Assembly (NCBI GenBank): GCA_902766675.1 | Contig: CACXEN010000005.1 | Coordinates: 1 to 6,387 of the forward strand | Length of the DNA: 6,387 nucleotides | Source of the DNA: an uncultured Erysipelotrichaceae bacterium | Lineage (GTDB): Bacteria; Bacillota_I; Bacilli_A; Erysipelotrichales; Erysipelotrichaceae | Reading direction: 5' to 3' | Shown: positions 1-6,100 of the stretch, in pieces | How positions within the stretch are numbered: the first letter of the stretch is position 1 | Layout: each line of letters opens with the position of its first letter | Program-made: the position numbers and the translations under genes | Notes under the pieces: generated by a model | Databases searched by the model: none | What the model saw: only the letters and a program-made list of their open reading frames with translations | Told to the model about the DNA's origin: nothing

Positions 1-231
1 ATCCAACGTGCTGAAGAAAAAGTGAAATTAAAAGAACAAGCTGAGCAAAATAAAAAATTGCAAGAAGAAACAGAATTGGCAAAAAAGGAAGCTGAAAAAG
101 CAAGAGCAGCAGCAGAGTTATCTCAAAAAGAAGCTGCTGAAGCCCAAGAACAATTAAAAGCTATGAATGATTCTGCACAGATGAATTTCAAGGACACACA
201 AGAAGAAGTAAAAGAAGAAGGAACGAGTTAA
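1..231 (+). CDS. C-terminal end of a charged coiled-coil protein (5' partial)
   Basis: The reading frame is open from base 1, so the true start lies upstream of the window; only the last 76 residues are visible. They are almost entirely Lys, Glu, Ala and Gln (for example KKEAEKARAAAELSQKEAAE) with no proline or glycine until the penultimate region, which indicates a long alpha-helical coiled coil. The final part (DTQEEVKEEGTS) is acidic. No membrane segment or catalytic motif is visible. Tails like this occur on many unrelated proteins (SPFH/band-7 membrane proteins, cell-division or envelope proteins), so no function can be assigned. A GTG at 22 could be mistaken for a start, but it has no ribosome binding site and the frame continues upstream. 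The stop codon lies in the loop of the terminator that follows. Confidence 0.75.
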   Translation: MQRAEEKVKLKEQAEQNKKLQEETELAKKEAEKARAAAELSQKEAAEAQEQLKAMNDSAQMNFKDTQEEVKEEGTS

Positions 232-250
232 TCGTTCCTTCTATTTTTTA
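216..250 (+). terminator. Rho-independent terminator, possibly bidirectional
   Basis: A perfect 11-bp stem (216-226 with 232-242, AGAAGGAACGA/TCGTTCCTTCT) encloses a 5-base loop and is followed by ATTTTTTATTT. The last codons of the upstream gene form the left arm, and its TAA sits across the loop. On the minus strand the same stem is followed by TCTTTTACTT, a weaker T-rich stretch, so it may also end the convergent peroxiredoxin transcript, whose stop codon is only 13 bases away. Confidence 0.88.
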
Positions 251-255
251 TTTGC

Positions 256-936
256 CTATTTCACTTTTCTAAAGCATAAGAACCAATCTAAGCAATATTG
301 ATCTTCACTTTGATTTTCCATACGTTCTTTTGCGACACCGCAAGATCCAGCTGTTGGTACGATGACATCATCTCCTGGTCTCCAATCTGCTGGCGTTGCA
401 CATGCTTCTTTATCAGCAGTTTGTAGTGCTTGTACAATACGTTTGATTTCATCAAAGTTTCTACCAGTACTTAATGGGTAATAAAGAATTGTACGAATCT
501 TTCCTTCTGGATCAATGATGAATACTGCACGAACAGCTTGTGTGTTAGAAGAACTTGGTTGAATCATTCCGTATTTCTTCGCTACTTCCATACGAATATC
601 TTCAATTAAAGGGAATTTTACTTCGATATTCTTTAGGTCTTTCCATTCAATATCTTGAATCTTACGTAGCCATGCAATGTGAGAATAAAGGGAATCCACG
701 GATAGTCCAACTAATTCCGTATTCATTTCTTTAAACTCATCCATCATAGAACCAAATGTCATAAATTCTGTTGTACATACTGGTGTGAAATCAGCAGGGT
801 GAGAGAAGAGAATTACCCATTTTCCTTTATAGTCTTCTGGGAAATTGATTTCTCCTTGTGTGGTTACAGCTGTAAATGCTGGAGCCATATCGCCAATTAA
901 AGGCATCTTGTTTACATTTTCGTTTAATTCAGTCAT
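256..936 (-). CDS. Peroxiredoxin, Prx6-type (AhpC/TSA family)
   Basis: A thiol peroxidase of 226 residues that would reduce hydrogen peroxide and organic or nitrogen peroxides in the cytoplasm. The peroxidatic site is clear: HPADFTPVCTTEF with Pro47, Thr51 and Cys54, and the partner Arg136 in AVRAVFIIDP. The long C-terminal region after about residue 160 (TPADWRPGDDVIVP) marks the Prx6 subgroup. The end, YCLDWFLCFRK, carries Cys215 and Cys221 six residues apart, the same arrangement as the two C-terminal cysteines of archaeal-type Prx6 enzymes, so a resolving cysteine is probably present and the enzyme need not be strictly 1-Cys. Cys179 and Cys199 are additional. The start is supported by AAGGAG on the minus strand (plus bases 943-948), six bases from the ATG. 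It is divergent from the AraC regulator and convergent with the gene at 1-231. The reductant is not encoded in the window. The family call is secure; the in vivo substrate is not known. Confidence 0.95.
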   Translation of the reverse strand: MTELNENVNKMPLIGDMAPAFTAVTTQGEINFPEDYKGKWVILFSHPADFTPVCTTEFMTFGSMMDEFKEMNTELVGLSVDSLYSHIAWLRKIQDIEWKDLKNIEVKFPLIEDIRMEVAKKYGMIQPSSSNTQAVRAVFIIDPEGKIRTILYYPLSTGRNFDEIKRIVQALQTADKEACATPADWRPGDDVIVPTAGSCGVAKERMENQSEDQYCLDWFLCFRKVK

Positions 937-950
937 ATTTTTCTCCTTTT

Positions 951-1006
951 CTATAATTATCTATACTTCTATTAGTATAATATTCTATAGAAATCTCTAA
1001 TTATAG
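951..1006. repeat. Inverted repeat CTATAATTA / TAATTATAG with central palindrome (candidate operator)
   Basis: CTATAATTA at 951-959 is matched exactly by its reverse complement at 998-1006, 47 bases apart (about 4.5 helical turns). Between the arms lies the perfect palindrome TTCTATAGAA (983-992). The left arm with its flank (951-965) matches a PerR-type box (TTATAATNATTATAA) at 10 of 14 fixed positions; the right arm matches only as a half-site. High AT content makes chance matches likely, so the operator role is an inference. Confidence 0.35.
974..979 (-). promoter_or_regulatory. Possible -10 element for the peroxiredoxin gene
   Basis: On the minus strand this reads TATACT (5 of 6 to TATAAT). 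It would start transcription near 967 and give a leader of about 30 bases ahead of the AAGGAG site. No convincing -35 is seen 16-18 bases upstream (AATTAG or ATTAGA), as expected if an activator is needed. Other TATAAT matches on this strand at 1000-1005 and 1008-1013 are alternatives. Confidence 0.25.
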
Positions 1007-1037
1007 GATTATATGGTATAAAAATAGTACAATATTA

Positions 1038-1043
1038 TATAAT
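1038..1043 (+). promoter_or_regulatory. Possible -10 element for the AraC-family regulator gene
   Basis: An exact TATAAT whose predicted start site near 1050 leaves a leader of about 35 bases before the ATG at 1085. The -35 position (about 1015-1020, GGTATA) is poor. A second TATAAT at 1061-1066 is too close to the ribosome binding site to serve as the promoter. Confidence 0.35.
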
Positions 1044-1070
1044 TTGAATATTTTATGTTATATAATGATA

Positions 1071-1077
1071 AAGGAGG
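1071..1077 (+). promoter_or_regulatory. Ribosome binding site deciding the AraC regulator start
   Basis: AAGGAGG lies 7 bases before the ATG at 1085. The upstream in-frame ATG at 1055 has no such site and would place this motif inside the coding region, so 1085 is the better start. Confidence 0.85.
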
Positions 1078-1084
1078 TAATAAC

Positions 1085-1942
1085 ATGATAGATACTGAAA
1101 TCAATCAAATGGATATACCTGTATATATTGAAGAAGAAAATGTACATACAAAAGATACACATGCAAATTATGCCCATTGGCATAATGGCGTAGAAATTAT
1201 CGTCGTTCAAAAGGGAACATTTGGCTGTTGTGTAGATGGAAATGGTTTTGAATTACAAAAGGGAGATATCTGTTTTATCAATCAAAAACAATTGCATTAT
1301 TTATGTGATTTCGATGATAAAGATAGCAAACATAAAGTTTTAATCATTGGAAATAATATGCTTACACAGAATCCAGTCATATATGAGAACTGTATTCGAC
1401 CTATTATTGAGGATCAAGAGTTTGCGCATATCCAATTTGTTGGAGATGGTAGTAATGCCGCTAAGCTCAGTGAGAAAATTGATGCAATTGAAAGTTGCAT
1501 GCAAAAGAAAGAATTGGGCTATGAATTAGAAGTTGTCGCATTAGTCCATCAAGTATTTGCGTTATTATATCGTGCATATCATGGCGAAGATGTAGAAAAA
1601 CAAGAGGTAGATAGTAATTTATATATCCAACAAAAGATGAATGCATTTATTCATGAGAATTATATGAATGTAATCACATTAGATGATATTGCCTCATCTG
1701 GAGGAGTCAGTCGCTCGCAGTGCATCAAGTTATTTAAGCAATATACAAATCAACCACCAATTGGCTATCTCAATCTATATCGTTTAGAAAGAAGTAGAGA
1801 ATTATTGAGAAATACAAATGATAGTATTGCCAGTATTGCATCACAATGTAGTTTTTCCGAACAATCTTATTACAATCGTTTGTTTTTGAGGGAATATGGG
1901 ATAACACCATTAGAATATAGAAAAGGTATCATCCATTCATAA
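1085..1942 (+). CDS. AraC-family transcriptional regulator with N-terminal cupin domain
   Basis: A 285-residue DNA-binding regulator. Residues about 28-75 form a cupin-like sensing domain with HWHNGVE (His31, His33, Glu37) and His71, the pattern that in cupins can hold a metal or line a small-ligand pocket. Residues about 182-281 form the double helix-turn-helix AraC domain: first HTH about 198-220 (LDDIASSGGVSRSQCIKLFK), second about 246-270 (SIASIASQCSFSEQSYYNRL), closing with the family-typical YGITPLEYRK. The ligand cannot be deduced; many relatives sense sugars or other small molecules. The protein has eight cysteines, including adjacent Cys48-Cys49, which is notable beside a divergent peroxiredoxin. 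It probably controls its own promoter and perhaps the peroxiredoxin through the shared spacer. The start at 1085 is chosen for its AAGGAGG; an in-frame ATG at 1055 would add 10 residues. No clear terminator follows before cdaA. Confidence 0.92.
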   Translation: MIDTEINQMDIPVYIEEENVHTKDTHANYAHWHNGVEIIVVQKGTFGCCVDGNGFELQKGDICFINQKQLHYLCDFDDKDSKHKVLIIGNNMLTQNPVIYENCIRPIIEDQEFAHIQFVGDGSNAAKLSEKIDAIESCMQKKELGYELEVVALVHQVFALLYRAYHGEDVEKQEVDSNLYIQQKMNAFIHENYMNVITLDDIASSGGVSRSQCIKLFKQYTNQPPIGYLNLYRLERSRELLRNTNDSIASIASQCSFSEQSYYNRLFLREYGITPLEYRKGIIHS

Positions 1943-1948
1943 GGTGTT

Positions 1949-1977
1949 TTTTCAAAGGGTGTTGAACATGTTATAAT
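1949..1977 (+). promoter_or_regulatory. Promoter of the cdaA-cdaR-glmM operon (extended -10)
   Basis: A -10 of TATAAT (1972-1977) is preceded by TG at 1969-1970, giving the extended form TGTTATAAT. TTTTCA (1949-1954, 4 of 6 to TTGACA) lies exactly 17 bases upstream. Transcription would begin near 1984, leaving a leader of about 18 bases. The direct repeat GGTGTT (1943-1948 and 1958-1963) flanks the -35, and AACATGTT (1965-1972) is a short palindrome overlapping the -10; either could be a regulator site but neither is conclusive. Confidence 0.7.
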
Positions 1978-1989
1978 AATTTAGTTGAA

Positions 1990-1995
1990 AAGGAG
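1990..1995 (+). promoter_or_regulatory. Ribosome binding site supporting the TTG start of cdaA
   Basis: AAGGAG lies 6 bases before TTG at 2002. No ATG or GTG in this frame is better placed, and the N-terminal sequence it gives matches the length expected ahead of the first membrane helix. Confidence 0.85.
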
Positions 1996-2001
1996 AATAT
2001 A

Positions 2002-3294
2002 TTGTCAACGTTTAATTTATCGCTAACATTAAATGATATTCGCGCAATTATCACAGCGATTATCGATATATTAATTATTTGGTTTGTTATATATTATGCA
2101 ATTCGTATTGTGCGTAATAATTCTAGAACATCCCAGATTTTTAAAGGTATCATTTTCTTAATCTTAATTGATGGATTAGCTAAATTTTTCCAATTGAAGA
2201 CACTCCAGTTCTTAATGGATATCTTTATTAACTGGGGATTTTTGGCATTCATTATTATATTCCAACCAGAAATACGTCAATTGTTGGAAAGAATGGGAAA
2301 ATCGAATGTATTCTCTCGTCTTACAACTTTAACAGGTAATGAAAAAGAGCGCTTAGTAGATAGCATTGTGACTTCTGTTATGTTATTGAGCAATGACCAT
2401 ACTGGCGCATTAATATCTATTGAACAATCGCATTCCTTAGAGGATTATATTCAAACTGGTACACGTATGAATTCAGATGTAACAGCAGAGCTTTTAACAT
2501 CTTTATTCGTCACAACAACACCACTACATGATGGAGCAGTTATCATTCAAGGTGATAAGATTGCTTGTGCTAGTGCATATTTCCCACCAACCAATATGGA
2601 TTTACCATCTCGATATGGCGCAAGACATCGCGCTGCTATTGGTATCAGTGAAATTACAGATGCTTTAACAATTATTGTGTCAGAAGAAACAGGAGAAGTA
2701 TCTATTACGGAACAAGGTCAAATATTTACAGTTGATCGTCAAAAATTACGTGATTATTTAATGCGTACAGTAGTAGGGGATGCAACTGAAGTAAAAACAG
2801 TAAAACAAGAAAAGGTGAATACTGTTAAGGATAATGAAGAAGAAAAGCCAGAAACAGTATTAAGCAAACTTGCACTTAAGAAACAAGATGCTACACAAGA
2901 AGAGGAAAAGATTGAAGTAGAAGAAGTACATACTCCTACAATTGATAATGGCGAGAATCAAGTTTCTCATTCAATGGTGAACCAAGTCGCAAAGGATGCA
3001 GAAATCAAATTCCCAATCAAAAAAGAAGTACATACACCTAGTTATCCAAAACAAAAGAAAAGACAAATTCCTGAAGCGAAAAAGAGGCTGACACCAGAAG
3101 AGGTGCAAGCACTTCGTGATGAACAAAGAAATAAGTTAAAGAAATCAGCGGATGAAGAAAAACAATTCGATACATCCATGATTGATATATCAAAGGTTGT
3201 TGGTTTTGATGGTGAGTTGGATGAACAATTTGAAATGGTTGAACAACTACCAGAAGAAAAGAAAAAAACCTCTCATAAAGGAGGTGGACAATGA
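2002..3294 (+). CDS. cdaA: Membrane diadenylate cyclase CdaA with long charged C-terminal extension
   Basis: Joins two ATP into cyclic di-AMP, the second messenger that controls potassium and osmolyte balance and cell-wall homeostasis in Bacillota. Three membrane helices are visible at about residues 14-37, 47-64 and 68-88, followed by the DAC domain at about 95-258 with both catalytic signatures: DGA (177-179, in TPLHDGAVII) and RHR (208-210, in YGARHRAAIG). Classical CdaA proteins have about 270 residues; this one has 430. The extra portion from about residue 260 is rich in Lys, Glu and Gln, looks disordered, contains EVHTP twice (308-312 and 342-346), and ends in an acidic stretch then KKKTSHKGGGQ. 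Translation starts at TTG, backed by AAGGAG. The stop overlaps the start of cdaR (ATGA), implying translational coupling. CdaR and GlmM, its known partners, follow directly. The enzyme call is secure; the role of the tail is unknown. Confidence 0.96.
   Translation: MSTFNLSLTLNDIRAIITAIIDILIIWFVIYYAIRIVRNNSRTSQIFKGIIFLILIDGLAKFFQLKTLQFLMDIFINWGFLAFIIIFQPEIRQLLERMGKSNVFSRLTTLTGNEKERLVDSIVTSVMLLSNDHTGALISIEQSHSLEDYIQTGTRMNSDVTAELLTSLFVTTTPLHDGAVIIQGDKIACASAYFPPTNMDLPSRYGARHRAAIGISEITDALTIIVSEETGEVSITEQGQIFTVDRQKLRDYLMRTVVGDATEVKTVKQEKVNTVKDNEEEKPETVLSKLALKKQDATQEEEKIEVEEVHTPTIDNGENQVSHSMVNQVAKDAEIKFPIKKEVHTPSYPKQKKRQIPEAKKRLTPEEVQALRDEQRNKLKKSADEEKQFDTSMIDISKVVGFDGELDEQFEMVEQLPEEKKKTSHKGGGQ
2923..3039 (+). 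repeat. Two copies of an EVHTP motif in the CdaA tail
   Basis: The coding sequences at 2923-2937 and 3025-3039 both encode EVHTP and are nearly identical at the DNA level (GAAGTACATACTCCT and GAAGTACATACACCT). They lie 102 bases (34 codons) apart within an otherwise low-complexity tail. They may be a short binding motif or a trace of a local duplication; the surrounding residues are not clearly repeated. Confidence 0.5.
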
Positions 3295-4709
3295 CAGACC
3301 AAAATAAAAAACAAATAACGCAAGAAATGGATAAAAAAGTAGAAGCGAAAACAGAGCTTGCGAATCGTATTGCGGAACAATCAAAACGTGTTCAAAAAAC
3401 ATATGAAAGATTTGAAGGTTCATTATTAAAAATCGCAAGAGGCATTTCTTCCTTTATTGATCGTATTCTTTTCAATAAGAAACATGAAAAACTAATTGCA
3501 CTTTTACTTGCGATGGGTCTTTATTTCGTCGTGAATTATAACTCTATGACTTCACTAATTGCGAAACCTTTAGAGTATTCTCGTACATTTGAAGATATTG
3601 AAGTTGTAGGTCGTTATAATACGGATACATTTGAATTAACAGGACTTCCAGAAAAAGTCGATGTGGTACTGACTGGTGATGCAACAAGTGTAAATAATGC
3701 ATTGTCTTCTGGTGGAAATGTAATTGCGGATTTGGAAGGTTTAACAGAAGGTACACATGATGTAAAACTAAAAGGTGAAGGCTTTGGGGATGGTGTACAA
3801 GTTGTAGTAAATCCATCCAATTGCATCATTACTTTAAAAAAGAAAACGACTGCACAATTTGATTTATCTTATGACTTCATTCATAAAGATCAAATGGAAA
3901 GTATCTATAGTCCAGGTATTCCTGAATTTGAATATACAAAAGTAAATGTACGTGCATCAAAAGATACATTAGATACAATTGCGTTTGTTAAAGCATTGAT
4001 TGATGTATCTGGCCAAGTGGACACATTTGAACAAGATGCGCAATTAATTGCCTATGACGCACATGGTAATGTCGTTAATGCAGATATCGTACCTAATACA
4101 ATTCATGTAACTGTTCCGGTTACTTCACCAAATAAAACAGTACCAATTGAAGTACAAGTTAGTGGCGAAGTACCTGATAATAAAGCAATTTCTGAAATTA
4201 CAACAGATCAACAAACTGTAACGATTTATGGTGCAGATAGCGTATTGCGTGAAATTGATAAAGTGATTGTGACTTTAAATGCGACAACAATCACAAAAGA
4301 TTCCACGATCTTAAGACCAATTGTGCTTCCAACAGGTGTAAATAGTTCAAATATTAATCAAATAACTGTTATGGTGGCATTAGGTGAATTAGAAACAAAA
4401 ACAATTACAGAAGTGCCAATTCAATATATCAATAACAACAAAAACTATAAGGCTTCTCAACCTGACAATATTACAACTGTAACAGTTGTCGCAAAAGGTA
4501 CTGCCAAGAGTTTAGAAAATATTAGTGCAGACACAATTAATGTCTATATTGATATGAATGATGCACAACCAGGTTTACAAGAATTCCAATTATTTGTGGA
4601 TCAACCAACAAATGGTTTGGTACATTATGAATTGGGTGACTCTACCTATACATTGAATGTGTTAGGTGAAACAGAGAATACAGAAGAAGATACGACAGGA
4701 GATAACTAA
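3291..4709 (+). CDS. cdaR: YbbR-domain protein CdaR, membrane partner of CdaA
   Basis: A 472-residue single-pass membrane protein. A helix at about residues 66-83 (KLIALLLAMGLYFVVN) anchors it, and about 370 residues outside the membrane form roughly four YbbR-like beta domains (about 93-182, 190-275, 283-363, 372-457), with recurring features such as LPEKVDVVLTG and VTIYGADSVL. In studied Firmicutes CdaR binds CdaA and modulates c-di-AMP synthesis. The acidic end (ETENTEEDTTGDN) is extracellular. The N-terminus is unusual: about 50 charged, helix-prone residues precede the usual NKK..KLIALLLA start, whereas classical CdaR begins only some ten residues before the helix. The start is firm, with AAAGGAGG (3277-3284) 6 bases upstream. 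It overlaps cdaA by 4 bases and ends 1 base before glmM. Domain borders are approximate. Confidence 0.93.
   Translation: MTDQNKKQITQEMDKKVEAKTELANRIAEQSKRVQKTYERFEGSLLKIARGISSFIDRILFNKKHEKLIALLLAMGLYFVVNYNSMTSLIAKPLEYSRTFEDIEVVGRYNTDTFELTGLPEKVDVVLTGDATSVNNALSSGGNVIADLEGLTEGTHDVKLKGEGFGDGVQVVVNPSNCIITLKKKTTAQFDLSYDFIHKDQMESIYSPGIPEFEYTKVNVRASKDTLDTIAFVKALIDVSGQVDTFEQDAQLIAYDAHGNVVNADIVPNTIHVTVPVTSPNKTVPIEVQVSGEVPDNKAISEITTDQQTVTIYGADSVLREIDKVIVTLNATTITKDSTILRPIVLPTGVNSSNINQITVMVALGELETKTITEVPIQYINNNKNYKASQPDNITTVTVVAKGTAKSLENISADTINVYIDMNDAQPGLQEFQLFVDQPTNGLVHYELGDSTYTLNVLGETENTEEDTTGDN
4697..4701 (+). promoter_or_regulatory. Ribosome binding site deciding the glmM start
   Basis: AGGAG at the end of cdaR lies 9 bases before ATG 4711. 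An in-frame GTG at 4666 would add 15 residues (starting KQRIQKK) absent from the family, where the protein begins at the conserved TKYFGTDGIRG. Confidence 0.85.
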
Positions 4710-4710
4710 T

Positions 4711-6051
4711 ATGACAAAGTATTTTGGGACAGATGGTATTCGTGGTAAAGCGAATGTTGATTTAGATGCGGAAAGAGCATTTAAAGTAGGAAGATACTTA
4801 GGCTATTATTACAGCAAAGAAGGAAAGAATAAGATTGTGATTGGAAAAGATACACGTCTTTCCAGTGACATGCTTGAAAATGCGCTTGCTGCAGGTATAG
4901 CAGCGCAAGGCTGTGATGCATATCTAATTGGTTATTGTTCTACACCAGCTGTATGTTATTTAACAGTAAATGAAGATTTTATTTGCGGCGCAATGATTAG
5001 TGCTAGTCATAATCCTTATTATGATAATGGTATAAAAGTTTTCTCGAAAGAAGGAATTAAATTACCATCAGAAATAGAAGATTTAATTGAAGGCTATATT
5101 GATGGCGAATGTGAATTAACATATGCGTCTGATGATAAAGTTGGAAAAGTAGTGAATTATACAGAAGGTTTAGATCATTATATTGAATGGGTTGTAAAAG
5201 AATTCCCAAGTGATTTATCCAATTTGAAAATTGCGATGGATTGCGCAAATGGTTCAGCATCTTATACTGCGAAACGTGCATTTAATCTATTGCATAATGA
5301 ACCTACAATATTCAATGATGAGCCAAATGGTGTAAATATCAATACAGATTGTGGTTCAACACATCCAGAAAAATTCCAAGAATTCATGAAGAATCATGAT
5401 TATGATATTGGATTAACATTTGATGGAGATGCCGATCGTCAAATTCTTGTGTCTAGTGATGGCAAACTTGTGAATGGCGACTTCATGTTATATATCCTAG
5501 GTAAGCATTATCGTGATAAAGGAATTCTTACAAATAACACAGTTGTTTCTACTGTTATGGCAAACCTTGGTTTATTTAAAGCTTTGGAAAAAGAAGGTAT
5601 TGCAGTTAAACAAACACAAGTTGGTGATAAATATGTATATGAAATGATGTGCCAAGAAGACTATATTGTTGGTGGTGAACAAAGTGGACATATCATATTA
5701 AAAAGACATGAAACAACAGGGGATGGTTTAGTCACTGCATTGGCTCTTATTGAGGTTATGATTGAAACTGGTAAGAGTTTGATGGAATTAAAAGAAGGTC
5801 TAAAAATATATCCTCAATTATTGGTGAATGTAAAAGTAACTGATAAAAATGCTGTATTAGAAGATGCAGAAGTGCAAGCTGCTATTGATCAAGTAAATAA
5901 AAACCTAGATGGAAATGGTAGATTACTTGTAAGACCTAGTGGAACAGAACCACTTTTAAGGGTTATGGCAGAAGCAGAGACGGATGAAATCTGTGAAAAA
6001 GAAGTAAATACAGTCGCAGATATCATACGTAAAAAATATGGTGCAGAATAG
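4711..6051 (+). CDS. glmM: Phosphoglucosamine mutase GlmM
   Basis: Converts glucosamine-6-phosphate to glucosamine-1-phosphate, an essential step towards UDP-GlcNAc for peptidoglycan. The 446 residues match the family length, and all four signature regions are intact: N-terminal KYFGTDGIRG (3-11 region); the phosphoserine loop ISASHNP with catalytic Ser99; the magnesium loop TFDGDADR with Asp238, Asp240 and Asp242; the sugar-binding loop GGEQSGH (321-327); and the phosphate-binding RPSGTEPLLR (408-417). The enzyme acts in the cytoplasm. GlmM from B. subtilis and relatives also binds CdaA and lowers its activity, so its place one base after cdaR joins wall-precursor flux to c-di-AMP signalling. 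It shares the promoter at 1949-1977 and is closed by the terminator at its stop codon. The start at 4711 follows family alignment and the AGGAG site. Confidence 0.97.
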   Translation: MTKYFGTDGIRGKANVDLDAERAFKVGRYLGYYYSKEGKNKIVIGKDTRLSSDMLENALAAGIAAQGCDAYLIGYCSTPAVCYLTVNEDFICGAMISASHNPYYDNGIKVFSKEGIKLPSEIEDLIEGYIDGECELTYASDDKVGKVVNYTEGLDHYIEWVVKEFPSDLSNLKIAMDCANGSASYTAKRAFNLLHNEPTIFNDEPNGVNINTDCGSTHPEKFQEFMKNHDYDIGLTFDGDADRQILVSSDGKLVNGDFMLYILGKHYRDKGILTNNTVVSTVMANLGLFKALEKEGIAVKQTQVGDKYVYEMMCQEDYIVGGEQSGHIILKRHETTGDGLVTALALIEVMIETGKSLMELKEGLKIYPQLLVNVKVTDKNAVLEDAEVQAAIDQVNKNLDGNGRLLVRPSGTEPLLRVMAEAETDEICEKEVNTVADIIRKKYGAE

Positions 6052-6078
6052 AGATTCTCTTAATAGAATCTCTTTTTT
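6050..6078 (+). terminator. Rho-independent terminator of the cdaA-cdaR-glmM operon
   Basis: A perfect 9-bp stem (AGAGATTCT 6050-6058 with AGAATCTCT 6065-6073) encloses a 6-base loop and runs into six T residues (6073-6078). The left arm begins inside the glmM stop codon. Its right arm and T-run occupy the region where the -35 of the next gene would lie. Confidence 0.9.
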
Positions 6079-6085
6079 GATAATG

Positions 6086-6094
6086 TGATAAAAT
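6086..6094 (+). promoter_or_regulatory. Extended -10 promoter element of the response regulator gene
   Basis: TGATAAAAT reads as TG-n-TAAAAT, an extended -10 with 5 of 6 matches to TATAAT (6089-6094). No -35 is recognisable in 6065-6072, which belongs to the glmM terminator. The normal start point about 7 bases downstream would be 6101, the A of the ATG, implying a leaderless or nearly leaderless transcript. Confidence 0.5.
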
Positions 6095-6100
6095 GAGAGT

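Larger units (their letters stand above)
937..1084. promoter_or_regulatory. Divergent intergenic control region between peroxiredoxin and AraC regulator
   Basis: This 148-base spacer is extremely AT-rich and must contain the promoters of both divergent genes. It holds a 9-bp inverted pair (951-959 and 998-1006), a 10-bp palindrome (983-992), TTCTAT repeated at 949, 967 and 983, and TTATATAAT repeated at 1035 and 1058. Several TATAAT-like elements occur on both strands. Such layouts are typical where an AraC-type regulator controls itself and its divergent neighbour, but the sequence alone does not show which protein binds. Confidence 0.6.

Noticed and set aside
951..965. A definite PerR box upstream of the peroxiredoxin
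   Set aside because: Only 10 of 14 fixed positions match and the second half is poor; in DNA this AT-rich that is not enough to name the regulator.
1055..1084. Upstream ATG at 1055 as the start of the AraC regulator
   Set aside because: It has no ribosome binding site and lies about 5 bases after the likely transcription start, whereas ATG 1085 has AAGGAGG at ideal spacing.
1941..1972. Terminator after the AraC regulator gene
   Set aside because: There is a T-run (1947-1952) but no stem before it; GGTGTT here is a direct, not inverted, repeat, and AACATGTT is a short palindrome without a T-tract.
1984..2001. A riboswitch (for example a c-di-AMP type) upstream of cdaA
   Set aside because: The predicted leader is only about 18 bases, far too short for an aptamer.
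3544..3829. Overlapping minus-strand open frames opposite cdaR, and similar ones at 3247-3438 and 5057-5281
   Set aside because: Their His/Leu/Phe-rich translations mirror plus-strand codon use; no ribosome binding sites or domains are visible.
4666..4710. GTG at 4666 as the start of glmM
   Set aside because: It lies inside cdaR, lacks a ribosome binding site, and adds 15 residues not typical of GlmM; ATG 4711 gives the conserved N-terminus.
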